This document shows positions 8,131 through 14,942 of a stretch of DNA of 64,000 nt, one piece after another. Source of the stretch: Rhizobium esperanzae (lineage in GTDB: Bacteria; Pseudomonadota; Alphaproteobacteria; Rhizobiales; Rhizobiaceae). Position 1 is the first letter of the stretch. The number at the start of each line of letters is the position of its first letter. The stretch spans positions 1 to 64,000 of the forward strand of contig NZ_JACIFY010000023.1 of the NCBI RefSeq assembly GCF_014197615.1, in the 5' to 3' direction. The notes under the pieces are model-generated. The model searched no databases and was not told the DNA's origin. It saw nothing but the letters and a program-made list of their open reading frames with translations. The position numbers were made by a program, and so were the translations under genes.

Positions 8131-9321
8131 TCAGCCGGCGATTGCCAGGTTCATGAGATCACCAGCTCTTTGCCGCGCCTGCCTGTCGGTGGCAAAGACG
8201 TCGTCCATGGTGGTGGCCGGCGGCAGGCCGGCCAGATCGTCCATGACCCGCTCGGTGATCTCGGCCATGGCGAGGAAGGGCAGACGCCCTTCGATGAAGG
8301 CTTCGAGCGCCACTTCCTTGGCGCCGTTCAGCACCGCGCCCTGAACGCCGCCGCGCGTCATTGCCAGCCGCGCCAGCCTGAGGGCCGGAAAGCGCGCCTC
8401 GTCCGGCGCCTCGAAATCCAGCCGGGCGAGCCTGGCGAAATCCAGCCGCTCGATCGGCAGGTTCGGCCGGCGCGGAAAGGACAGCGCATAACCGATCGCC
8501 GTGCGCATGTCGGGGGCGCCGAGCTGGGCCAGCACCGAGCCATCGGTATAACCGACCATCGAATGGATGATCGATTGCGGATGGATGATGACTTCGATCT
8601 GTTCTGGCGTCAGGCCGAACAGATGCCGGGCTTCGATCATCTCCAGCGCCTTGTTGAACATCGAGGCGCTGTCGATTGAGATCTTCAATCCCATTGACCA
8701 GTTCGGGTGCGCACGCGCGGTTTCCACCGTCACATCGGCCATCTCCTTGAGCGAGGCGGTGCGGAAGGGGCCGCCCGACGCCGTCAGGATGACGCGCTCG
8801 ATGGCGTGGCGCTGGTTTTCCTCCAGCACCTGGAAAATCGCATTGTGCTCGCTGTCGACCGGAAGCAGCCTGCCGCCGCCTTGGTGGATCGCCTTGATGA
8901 AGAGATCGCCTGCCGAGACCAGGCATTCCTTGTTGGCAAGGGCGATATCGGCGCCGCGGCGTGCCGCGGCAAGCGTCGGCGCGAGACCGGCGGTGCCGAC
9001 GATTGCCGCCATCACCCAGTCGGCCTCGCGGTCGGCGGCTTCCATCAGGCCGGATTTTCCCGAGGCAACCGCAATGCCGCTGCCGGAAAGCTCGCTCTTC
9101 AGCGATTCGTAATGCCGGTCGTTTGCCGTCACCGCCAGCCGCGCGCCGGATGATCTCGCCTGCCGGGCCAGCAATTCGACATTGCCGTTGCCGGTCAGCA
9201 CGGAGATTTCGAAGTTCTCCCGTCCGCCCAGGTGATCGACGACATTGAGTGTATTCTGGCCGATCGAACCCGTCGAACCGAAGATGCTGAGGCGCCGCGG
9301 CGCGCTTTTGCCGGTCATCAT
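8131..9321 (-). CDS. dxr: 1-deoxy-D-xylulose 5-phosphate reductoisomerase
   Basis: This enzyme converts DXP to 2-C-methyl-D-erythritol 4-phosphate using NADPH in the MEP route to isoprenoids. The NADPH site STGSIGQNTL is near the N-terminus. ANKECLVSAGD, PVDSEHNAIFQ and TASGGPF are the substrate and metal-binding segments. Its 396 residues match the family. The start MMTGK at 9321 could also be the second ATG at 9318. It stands alone, convergent with the ABC ATPase gene. Confidence 0.95.
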   Translation of the reverse strand: MMTGKSAPRRLSIFGSTGSIGQNTLNVVDHLGGRENFEISVLTGNGNVELLARQARSSGARLAVTANDRHYESLKSELSGSGIAVASGKSGLMEAADREADWVMAAIVGTAGLAPTLAAARRGADIALANKECLVSAGDLFIKAIHQGGGRLLPVDSEHNAIFQVLEENQRHAIERVILTASGGPFRTASLKEMADVTVETARAHPNWSMGLKISIDSASMFNKALEMIEARHLFGLTPEQIEVIIHPQSIIHSMVGYTDGSVLAQLGAPDMRTAIGYALSFPRRPNLPIERLDFARLARLDFEAPDEARFPALRLARLAMTRGGVQGAVLNGAKEVALEAFIEGRLPFLAMAEITERVMDDLAGLPPATTMDDVFATDRQARQRAGDLMNLAIAG

Positions 9322-9692
9322 GTGGAATTTCGCGAAAATTTCTCTCGTAGGCTCTGGCTCTACTAGGCTTTGGAGGGGGCGGCAAGTGTGCGGTGCAGCA
9401 GATTTCCGCCGTCGAGGGGTTTACATCGGGGCGGCTGGAGGCGATCCTTGCAGCATTGCTCGAGGAATCGAGATTCCCGCGGCCGGTCACACCGGCATGA
9501 GCAATTCGGGCGCTGCGGCGCCCGTCAGGAACAGGCCTTAGGCCAAACAATAAATCGAAGATGAAACCGGGATGAGCGGCTTGGCCGTGATCCCTATCGC
9601 GGGCTTGGCCGTGATCCCCATCGCGGCTTGGCCGTGATCCCATCGCGTTCGCTATGAGCGCTTACATGCGCTGTCGCTCCGGTTCTTATGTC
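9322..9692. other. Intergenic region with a three-unit tandem repeat
   Basis: No convincing gene is seen in these 371 bases between dxr and the secreted-protein gene. They should contain the dxr promoter on the minus strand. The only clear structure is the tandem repeat at 9578-9647. Confidence 0.5.
9578..9647 (+). repeat. Three tandem copies of a 23-24 base unit
   Basis: The unit GGCTTGGCCGTGATCCC plus ATCGCG occurs at 9578-9601, 9602-9624 and 9625-9647, differing only by one substitution and one-base length changes. It ends 45 bases before the ATG at 9693, so it lies in the leader or promoter of that gene. Confidence 0.85.
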
Positions 9693-10355
9693 ATGACGAT
9701 ATTCAAAACTACATGCATGTTTTTCGCTATCCTGCCGCCGCTCGCTGCTGCTGCGAGGGCGGATGATCTGCTGATCTGGTCGCCGGCAAAGCTCTCCGAC
9801 CGCTCCTACAAGGCGACGATGGGTTTTCGCCTGCCGGCGGAATGGGAAACGAGCGCCGGCGCCGATGTCGCGCTCGCCTCGACCAAGGGCGGCGCCTTGC
9901 TGCCCGATTCCGGCCAGGCCATGCTCTGGGGCCGCATCGTGAAGACGAGCGTCACACCGGCCGGCCAATCGCAGCGGGGCGCGAAAGTCAGTGTCGATAC
10001 GCTGCGGGGCAGCGGCGCGCTGACCCTCAGCCGCTCGCGCAGCTGGATCTTGTCCGATTCGCTCGACATGCAATCGAGCCGGTCCATCAGTGTGCAGTTT
10101 GACGCGGTCGATACCAGGCAGACCTCGGTGACGGCATCGCAGGCGCTGAAGCTGATCTATCCCTGGACGGGAACGTCGCTTTCGGCCGGCACAGGCATCA
10201 GCAATGCTGGCGGCAATGCCGGCGGTGATTTCTCGACGACGGTGGCTGTCGGCCAGGCCATCCTGCCGAACCTCAACCTCGATGCCTCGGTCAGCAATCC
10301 GTTTTCACCAAGCGAAGCCGGCAGCGTCAATCTGCGCTATCGCCTGCAGTGGTAG
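9693..10355 (+). CDS. Secreted protein, possible outer-membrane beta-barrel, unknown function
   Basis: I do not recognise a named family. The 220-residue product starts with a signal peptide (MTIFKTTCMFFAILPPLAAAARA, cut before DDLLIW). The rest is rich in alternating polar/hydrophobic strands and G, S and T, and ends in YRLQW. A terminal aromatic residue is common in outer-membrane barrels. The ATG at 9693 fits the signal peptide better than 9654. A tandem repeat lies upstream and a BON-domain gene downstream. Confidence 0.6.
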   Translation: MTIFKTTCMFFAILPPLAAAARADDLLIWSPAKLSDRSYKATMGFRLPAEWETSAGADVALASTKGGALLPDSGQAMLWGRIVKTSVTPAGQSQRGAKVSVDTLRGSGALTLSRSRSWILSDSLDMQSSRSISVQFDAVDTRQTSVTASQALKLIYPWTGTSLSAGTGISNAGGNAGGDFSTTVAVGQAILPNLNLDASVSNPFSPSEAGSVNLRYRLQW

Positions 10356-10429
10356 CGGCGCTGAAACCAAATTCCACCGCCAGGCGTTCTTCCTGAGATT
10401 TATGACGAGGTTTCAAGGAGCAACGGATC

Positions 10430-10720
10430 ATGGTTTTCAAAGAGCAGACATTTCACGGGCTCGAGCCTGAAATGGAGGTCGAAATCGCCAATCGCGCAAG
10501 GGTCGAGGCAGCCGTTGCCAATGCGCTGGCAATTGCCGGCGGCATCGATGCGTCCGATGTCGAGGTGACGATGGAGAAGGATCAGGTGGTGCTGAGCGGT
10601 ACGGTCGGCACGGTCGGCGAGATCGAACGGGCAACCGCGGTCGCAAAAGCCGTCGAAGGCGTGCAGTCGGTGCACAATCGCATCCTGCTCGGCGGAGCCT
10701 TGGCTGAGGGCTCGCCGTGA
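10430..10720 (+). CDS. Small BON-domain protein
   Basis: The 96-residue product consists almost wholly of one BON domain (VEAAVANALAIAGGIDASDVEVTMEKDQVVLSGTV, split here for reading as an alpha-beta unit, ending VHNRILLGG). BON domains bind phospholipid or membranes and occur in osmotic-stress proteins such as OsmY. No signal peptide is seen. An AAGGAG-like site (AAGGAGCAAC) precedes the ATG. The function in this organism is unknown. Confidence 0.75.
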   Translation: MVFKEQTFHGLEPEMEVEIANRARVEAAVANALAIAGGIDASDVEVTMEKDQVVLSGTVGTVGEIERATAVAKAVEGVQSVHNRILLGGALAEGSP

Positions 10721-10774
10721 CGGTTATCGGAACATCCCGGCGCCGATAGACGGCGCCCGGTGGATCACCGGGGA

Positions 10775-10927
10775 TCAACCGGCGAAGCGTTCGACCAGGA
10801 AGGACGAACCGGCCAGGCGATCCGTCTTCTGCATGGCGCCCGAGCCCTGCGGGTGATAGGCGATGGCAAGCAGCACGGCGCTGACGGCGACATAGGCGGC
10901 AGCCAAAAGAGTCATTTTGATACGCAT
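10775..10927 (-). CDS. 50-residue single-pass membrane protein, unknown
   Basis: Too short for usual length filters. The frame starts MRIKMTLLAAAYVAVSAV and has a hydrophobic segment at residues 6-23, then a polar tail with PQGSGAMQKTDRLAG and the end LVERFAG. GGGAGTGA lies upstream of the ATG at 10927. The charge pattern (basic start, hydrophobic helix) fits a membrane anchor or an uncleaved signal. No family is recognised. Confidence 0.6.
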   Translation of the reverse strand: MRIKMTLLAAAYVAVSAVLLAIAYHPQGSGAMQKTDRLAGSSFLVERFAG

Positions 10928-10992
10928 GATGGTCACTCCCTGCGCCTATAACGCGGCCGATGAGGCGAAGTTCCGCATCCCCATATCAAATG

Positions 10993-11020
10993 AAAAACCC
11001 GGCTGACCGGCCGGGCTTTT
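10993..11020 (-). terminator. Rho-independent terminator of the gene at 11033-11293
   Basis: Read on the minus strand, AAAAGCCCGGC and GCCGGGTTTTT form a GC-rich stem with a T-rich 3' side. It begins 12 bases after the stop codon of the minus-strand gene. Confidence 0.75.
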
Positions 11021-11032
11021 CATGCATGGCGC

Positions 11033-11293
11033 CTATCGGCAGACCCGGGTTTCCCTGACGATCGTACGGCCATGACGGCGGATCTCTTCCGTCTTGGTGA
11101 AGCAGTCACGTGAGACGCGATGCGATCTCCACTGGTCGCGGTGATACGGACGGTGGCGATAATAGGGGCGTTCGGAATCGCCGTAATAGGGACGCGGATT
11201 ATCCGTGGTGATGGTAACGCTCGCCGCTTGCGACGGCATTGCGGAAAAGACGGACGCCGCAGCGAGCGTACAGGCGAGGATGAACTGTTTCAT
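11033..11293 (-). CDS. Small secreted Arg/Tyr/His-rich protein, unknown
   Basis: The 86-residue product has a clear signal peptide (MKQFILACTLAAASVFSAMPSQA). The mature part is basic and rich in tyrosine, histidine and arginine (YYRHRPYHRD) and has two cysteines, in RDCFTK and at the end (TRVCR), that could form a disulfide. The ATG at 11293 follows GAGAGGC; in-frame starts further upstream would bury the signal peptide. No function can be assigned. Confidence 0.65.
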   Translation of the reverse strand: MKQFILACTLAAASVFSAMPSQAASVTITTDNPRPYYGDSERPYYRHRPYHRDQWRSHRVSRDCFTKTEEIRRHGRTIVRETRVCR

Positions 11294-11461
11294 GATAAGC
11301 CTCTCTTTCTCAGTTGCTCGCAGGAGCAACTCGTTGGTCGTCATGGGATCAACTCGCCGGAAGCGCTGTCGGTTCAATCACATAGAGTTACCGATTGTGT
11401 CGGGAAGAAACCTTTGCTGCCGTCAATCGTTAGCGCTCAGGGATCGCCGGAGGCACCGCTC

Positions 11462-11980
11462 ATGGGATCGATTGCAAGGATCATCGCCATCGCAGCCGGG
11501 CTTGCCGGCGGCACGGTCTTTTCGCAGGCGCCGGAATTTGCCCAGCAATACCGCCAGCGCATCGGCGGCGCGGTCGACGAATTGCGCGTCATCGTCGAAG
11601 ATTTCAGCCGCCAGGCGGCCGATCATCATCTCGATCGCCAGCAGGCGCTCAACGCCTATGCCCAATCCTCCGACGATTTCCTGCGCGACCGCGGCGTCTC
11701 GATGCAGAGCACGATCACGCGCTACGAAACGCTGCTGTCGCAGCAACTGAAACTCGGCACCGCCGCCCCCGTCGCCAAACCCTTCGTGCTGCTGGGAGAG
11801 CCGGACGACGTTGTTTTCGCCAATACCTGGCGGGATTTTGTGCCGGGTGTGCCGGTGAGCTTTGCGGGGCTGGTTTGGGGTGCGATTGGTTTTGTCGGCG
11901 GGTGGGTCATGACGGCGCTAACGGGGTTGGGTGCGCGGCGGATTGTGCGGAGACGGAAGGGCGTTGGTCAGGCGAGTTGA
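11462..11980 (+). CDS. DUF2937-like membrane protein
   Basis: The 172-residue product has an N-terminal hydrophobic segment (IARIIAIAAGLAGGTVF), a central alpha-helical domain with EFAQQYRQRIGGAVDEL resembling DUF2937, and a second membrane segment near the C-terminus (FAGLVWGAIGFVGGWVMTAL) before a basic tail. GGAGG at 11449-11453 supports the ATG at 11462. The role of the family is unknown. Confidence 0.7.
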   Translation: MGSIARIIAIAAGLAGGTVFSQAPEFAQQYRQRIGGAVDELRVIVEDFSRQAADHHLDRQQALNAYAQSSDDFLRDRGVSMQSTITRYETLLSQQLKLGTAAPVAKPFVLLGEPDDVVFANTWRDFVPGVPVSFAGLVWGAIGFVGGWVMTALTGLGARRIVRRRKGVGQAS

Positions 11981-12076
11981 TCGTGCGGCGAGCGCAGCCT
12001 GCTGGTCCGCATAGGTTGATTGCGTCCATCCGCCGATCATGGCTATCGAGCGCGCAGGAGAGATCGGCGGAAGGCT

Positions 12077-12394
12077 CTATAAGCCGGCTGCCTTTCGCAA
12101 GGCATCGTTCATCCTGGACTGCCAGCCTTTGCCGGTCGCTTTGTAGAACTGGATGATATCGGCATCGAGGCGGATATTCAGCGGTTGCTTCGGGTTATCA
12201 AGCTTGGGTCGCCCTCGGGCCGCGATGGTCTTCGCCATCTTTTCAGCAATGTCAGGGAACGCTTCCCTGAAGGGTTTGGCTCTTGCTATCTCTTCCTTGG
12301 ACAGAAGGGGATTGTCGGAAACGGCATCCCAATCCTCCTTGGAGTAGCCGCGGCCGGGCTGGAACTCGGTCATTTTTTGGGCTTTGCTCGTCAT
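12077..12394 (-). CDS. brnA: BrnA-family antitoxin
   Basis: This 105-residue protein is the antitoxin and DNA-binding repressor of a type II module; it binds and neutralises the BrnT ribonuclease. The C-terminal ribbon-helix-helix part reads PLNIRLDADIIQFYKATGKGWQSRMNDALRKAA, as expected for BrnA. Its ATG shares one base with the brnT stop, and the toxin-first order is the usual one for brnTA. Confidence 0.88.
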   Translation of the reverse strand: MTSKAQKMTEFQPGRGYSKEDWDAVSDNPLLSKEEIARAKPFREAFPDIAEKMAKTIAARGRPKLDNPKQPLNIRLDADIIQFYKATGKGWQSRMNDALRKAAGL

Positions 12395-12639
12395 CAGATC
12401 ATGCTCCTTTCGTCCTTGCGGGCGGGGCGCATCGAAATGATCGACAGCGCCTCAGAGCCCAGATTTACGAAGATCACGACGATCGTTCCGTCAGCGAGGC
12501 GGCCTATGGCCTTGGATCGCCCGTCTTTGGCCGCAACGACAACGGATGACAGGAAGAACTCGAAAGTCACATCGGCGAAATCGAGGCCATGTTTCTCGAT
12601 ATTGGCAATCCGCTTCGGTTCGTCCCACACGATCTCCAT
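12394..12639 (-). CDS. brnT: BrnT-family ribonuclease toxin
   Basis: The 81-residue toxin has the family opening MEIVWDEPKRIANIEKHGLDFADV, followed by a beta-sheet RelE-like fold and the end SIISMRPARKDE, where R and K/E residues form the presumed RNase site. BrnT inhibits translation by cleaving RNA. Two TGTATCYACA palindromes lie upstream, suited to autorepression by the BrnA-BrnT complex. Confidence 0.88.
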   Translation of the reverse strand: MEIVWDEPKRIANIEKHGLDFADVTFEFFLSSVVVAAKDGRSKAIGRLADGTIVVIFVNLGSEALSIISMRPARKDERSMI

Positions 12640-12643
12640 AAAA

Positions 12644-12653
12644 TGTATCTACA
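12644..12653. promoter_or_regulatory. Candidate BrnA operator, proximal site
   Basis: TGTATCTACA has perfect arms TGTA/TACA around TC. It lies 5 bases before the brnT start. A near-identical site (9 of 10 bases, opposite strand) lies at 12682-12691. BrnA is known to autoregulate its operon; use of these sites is inferred. Confidence 0.45.
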
Positions 12654-12681
12654 ATAATTCAATGCCGAGGGCAATGTTTAA

Positions 12682-12713
12682 TGTGGATACAAAAAAGATT
12701 TTGTCGATGTCAA
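12682..12713 (-). promoter_or_regulatory. Candidate brnTA promoter with overlapping operator
   Basis: On the minus strand, TTGACA (12713-12708) is followed after 17 bases by GTATCC (12690-12685) as a weak -10. The second TGTATCCACA site (12691-12682) covers that -10, so repressor binding would block initiation. Confidence 0.45.
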
Positions 12714-12930
12714 ACGGAGAACTGTAGTGGAGCCTGAATTGCTCCGGCCTCGCGGCCGCGGTGTAAGGACAGTCAAATTAACAGGGCAGTCTGTCGAACC
12801 CGAACGTCATCTGTTTTAAGATCATCAATTTTCATCACGAGAATCAGCTAGAGGTCGGGATGGCTTCGCATCACTTTGCGTCCCATGTCGGGGGGATTGA
12901 CGGCAGCACGACCCAATCAACCAGGTCGGC

Positions 12931-13323
12931 TTAGAAAAGATGTGCCAATTCGATGAACGGAGAATACTGTAGCCGTTTGGAATTGCAGCGGTAGTCCTGG
13001 TGCATATAACCACTAAGGACAAACCCGTATCTTTGGTCATAGTGCAACGATTGTGTCGTCACGCTGGCGCGTTCGGTGAGTTGGTTTTTCGACTTAAACC
13101 TTATGCAAATGATCCGATCACCGCCGCTTAGCGTTAATGCGTTCGATATGGTTGCGTCGTTGATTTGACGCTCATTGTAGTATGTTTTTCGTGCATACTC
13201 GATGGCAGCTGATCTTTCGGCTGCTGTTGGCGCGGCCTGGTTCGAATACACCGGATCCCATCGCTCGGGAGGCCCGTAGCTGGTCAATAATATCGAGATT
13301 GCTAAAAGAGCTAGGCGAGCCAT
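12931..13323 (-). CDS. Small exported protein, apparent lipoprotein with lost lipid-attachment cysteine
   Basis: The 130-residue product has a short hydrophobic N-terminus, MARLALLAISILLTSY, that looks like a lipoprotein signal except that the cysteine position holds Tyr16 (codon TAC at 13276-13278). The rest is polar and unknown, with two cysteines (IICIRF, YRCNSKR). AAGGAG precedes the ATG at 13323. It follows the NYN gene and its detached tail. No family is recognised. Confidence 0.5.
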   Translation of the reverse strand: MARLALLAISILLTSYGPPERWDPVYSNQAAPTAAERSAAIEYARKTYYNERQINDATISNALTLSGGDRIICIRFKSKNQLTERASVTTQSLHYDQRYGFVLSGYMHQDYRCNSKRLQYSPFIELAHLF

Positions 13324-13409
13324 CTGCTCCTTTTTCGGTCGAAGAGCCTCCGTGGCGTATTGGCGATAGCGCCGATTCAGCCGCACCAGTCGTTCCTCCG
13401 TTTCGGGCT

Positions 13410-13535
13410 CTAGGTTCTCGCAAAGCCGTCCTTGTCGGGCATTTTCTCCGCCTCGTAGGCGGCAACGACGGTATCGCACTGCGGGCAATCAAATTCGCGC
13501 TTCGAAGCCGTTTTGGGGGGTGAATTCTTGCCCAA
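13410..13535 (-). pseudogene. Detached CxxC tail in frame with the NYN gene
   Basis: The NYN frame ends with TAA at 13539-13541 and stays open for 43 further codons to TAG at 13410. The translated tail contains SPPKTASKREFDCPQCD and looks like the start of a zinc ribbon with one CxxC. As an independent ORF it would have to use TTG at 13535 without a ribosome site. It is more likely the former C-terminus of the NYN protein, or readthrough sequence. Confidence 0.4.
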
Positions 13536-13538
13536 GAG

Positions 13539-14354
13539 TTAGCTGCCCTGGAGGTGTCTAAATGCCTCTGGCAACTCTGTTGGAAACTGGAGTCCATAAT
13601 CATCGCTGGCCACGCGTTGAGTGTTCGCCCAATTGCCGCCCCTCAAACTCAGTCTATCGCTACGCTCCGGTGCCGGCCAAGACGCCCAAATGGTTTCGTT
13701 GATTAATTCGCACCATACCTCGATACCCAACAGATCATCGGACCAGAGGTGCTGGCAGTTTCCGTCATGCGAAGCATTACCATACGATGGGGTTGGAAAT
13801 GATCCGAAGCGCGCCTGAGATGGTGCGTCTAACCACTCGTACACTTGCCTCGCACTTAGGGTGCGTCGAGCGTCGGCAGCGGCAAGCAGATCTTTGGAAG
13901 CCTTCGGCGGATGGATAAGAGTGACAAACATCCCCTCGTTGGAGAGCGCGTTTAGCAGAGGAGTGAAGTCAGCGTCTCCCGCAAGTAGACCCGCGACCGT
14001 CATATTGCGACGAATCGTGTGGATCATCATGTCCACAGTGATCATTACGTCGACCTTCTTTTGCTCCAAACCGCGCCCCTTCCGATAACGGGTGTCACCT
14101 TCGTTGACGCGAAAGCGATCAAGGGTGGCGAGTTTCGCATGGAGGTGTTCAGCCTCCTGGCGTTCAGCTTCAAAATCTTCCTCGGACTGATTAGGTTTTC
14201 GGGCCGGGAGCGCGTCGTAGTAAAAGATCTTCTCGTAGCCGGCTGAGAGGCTCCACCAGTTTATTTTGAGCGGCGCTCCTTCGCAGTAGCGGTGAGCAAT
14301 GTCCTTGACGCGAGCGCGCAGACATCCCCCATCAAGAAAAAGGTACCGTGTCAC
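13539..14354 (-). CDS. NYN-domain (PIN-like) putative ribonuclease
   Basis: The 271-residue product has a NYN/LabA-type fold. Acidic residues expected in the metal site are present: D8 in YLFLDGG, D102 and D108 in KKVDVMITVDMM, and D127/D129 in LLAGDADFTPLL. NYN proteins are metal-dependent RNases or RNA-binding proteins. The GTG start at 14354 follows AGGGGAC. The frame closes at a TAA that may be premature (see the tail at 13410-13535). It lies in an accessory patch, so a defence or RNA-processing role is possible but unsupported. Confidence 0.8.
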   Translation of the reverse strand: MTRYLFLDGGCLRARVKDIAHRYCEGAPLKINWWSLSAGYEKIFYYDALPARKPNQSEEDFEAERQEAEHLHAKLATLDRFRVNEGDTRYRKGRGLEQKKVDVMITVDMMIHTIRRNMTVAGLLAGDADFTPLLNALSNEGMFVTLIHPPKASKDLLAAADARRTLSARQVYEWLDAPSQARFGSFPTPSYGNASHDGNCQHLWSDDLLGIEVWCELINETIWASWPAPERSDRLSLRGGNWANTQRVASDDYGLQFPTELPEAFRHLQGS

Positions 14355-14466
14355 AATAGCTGTCCCCTAGCAGTGCTGACTTTTTGCAATATGCCTTGGC
14401 GGATGTCGATAAGGCGCGATTCCGTAAGTAACGGTCAATGCGTTCCTCTGCGGCGAAGCGAGACAT
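14332..14466 (-). CDS. 44-codon ORF overlapping the NYN start (doubtful)
   Basis: The frame MSRFAAEERIDRYLRNRA... starts at an ATG that shares a base with the stop of the ORF at 14466-14588 and runs 23 bases into the NYN gene in another frame. The arrangement resembles translational coupling. No family is recognised and the ORF may be chance. Confidence 0.25.
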   Translation of the reverse strand: MSRFAAEERIDRYLRNRALSTSAKAYCKKSALLGDSYCDTVPFS

Positions 14467-14588
14467 CAGCGCCGCGTTGCCAGCCACCAGAGTTCAGCGA
14501 GATCATTCAGCCCCAGCCGGAGCATATCCGCATCAAGCACACCTCTCGTCTCCATTGTCGTGATGGCGCTTTCGCGGATGTTCATCAT
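14466..14588 (-). CDS. 40-codon ORF upstream of the NYN gene (doubtful)
   Basis: The frame starts MMNIRESAITTMETRGVL and ends in LAELWWLATRR, with a balanced amino-acid composition unlike the Arg-rich shadow frames around it. It could be a small protein or the remnant of a larger one, since the frame is open upstream to about 14650. No ribosome site is evident. Confidence 0.3.
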   Translation of the reverse strand: MMNIRESAITTMETRGVLDADMLRLGLNDLAELWWLATRR

Positions 14589-14811
14589 CGCGGGAATCGT
14601 GCACGGGTTCGTCGCATCTGCGAATGGGCACGGTAGAAGTACGGATTCTCAGCGAGGGTGGGGCGAAGCTTCGGTGCGGGCATGTCGCGGAGAATGCCAC
14701 AGCCGATCCGAATCGTCACTATTGAGCGCGACCAGAATTCTATTCCGTTAGCCCAAGCCACTTTCTTCCTGGTTTGTTGCCTCCATAAGGCACCTAAGTG
14801 CTGGAAACAAA
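14589..14811. other. Gap between tRNA-Arg and the micro-ORFs
   Basis: No gene is supported here. A minus-strand frame is open from the tRNA 3' end down to 14585 and includes a 32-codon ATG-started piece (14585-14683, MPAPKLRPTLAENPYFY...). It has no ribosome site and an Arg-rich end, so it is not called. Confidence 0.4.
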
Positions 14812-14888
14812 TGGTGATCCCGACGCGATTCGAACGCGTGACCCCCAGATTAGGAATCTGGTGCTCTATCCTGCTGAGCTACGGGACC
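14812..14888 (-). tRNA. tRNA-Arg(CCT)
   Basis: The 77-base minus-strand gene folds into a cloverleaf. The acceptor arms are GGTCCCG/CGGGATC, the D arm is GCTC/GAGC, and the anticodon stem CCAGA/TCTGG closes loop TTCCTAA with anticodon CCT. The T arm is ACGCG-TTCGAAT-CGCGT. The 3' ACCA is encoded. It reads AGG arginine codons. Confidence 0.95.
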
Positions 14889-14909
14889 ACTTGCATGCCA
14901 TGCATACAA

Positions 14910-14934
14910 AAGGCTTGGCGCGAAGCCAAGCCTT
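14910..14934 (-). terminator. Terminator of the M20 amidohydrolase gene
   Basis: Arms AAGGCTTGGC and GCCAAGCCTT are perfect over 10 bases with a 5-base loop. On the minus strand the stem is followed by TTTTG. It begins 8 bases after the stop at 14943 and separates that gene from tRNA-Arg. Confidence 0.85.
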
Positions 14935-14942
14935 AATTCTTG

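Larger units (their letters stand above)
12000..14811. other. Accessory patch beside tRNA-Arg, possible decayed genomic island
   Basis: The stretch on the 3' side of tRNA-Arg(CCT) holds a toxin-antitoxin pair, a NYN-domain gene, a secreted protein and micro-ORFs, all on the minus strand. It is visibly more AT-rich in places than its surroundings. tRNA 3' ends are common integration targets. No integrase and no second copy of the tRNA 3' end were found, so an island is only inferred. Confidence 0.4.

Noticed and set aside
12825..13040. 71-codon minus-strand frame overlapping the secreted protein gene
   Set aside because: It lies in another frame of a better supported ORF and has no ribosome site.
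12000..14888. att repeats that would prove integration at tRNA-Arg
   Set aside because: No second copy of the tRNA 3' segment was seen in the patch; a complete repeat search was not possible by eye.
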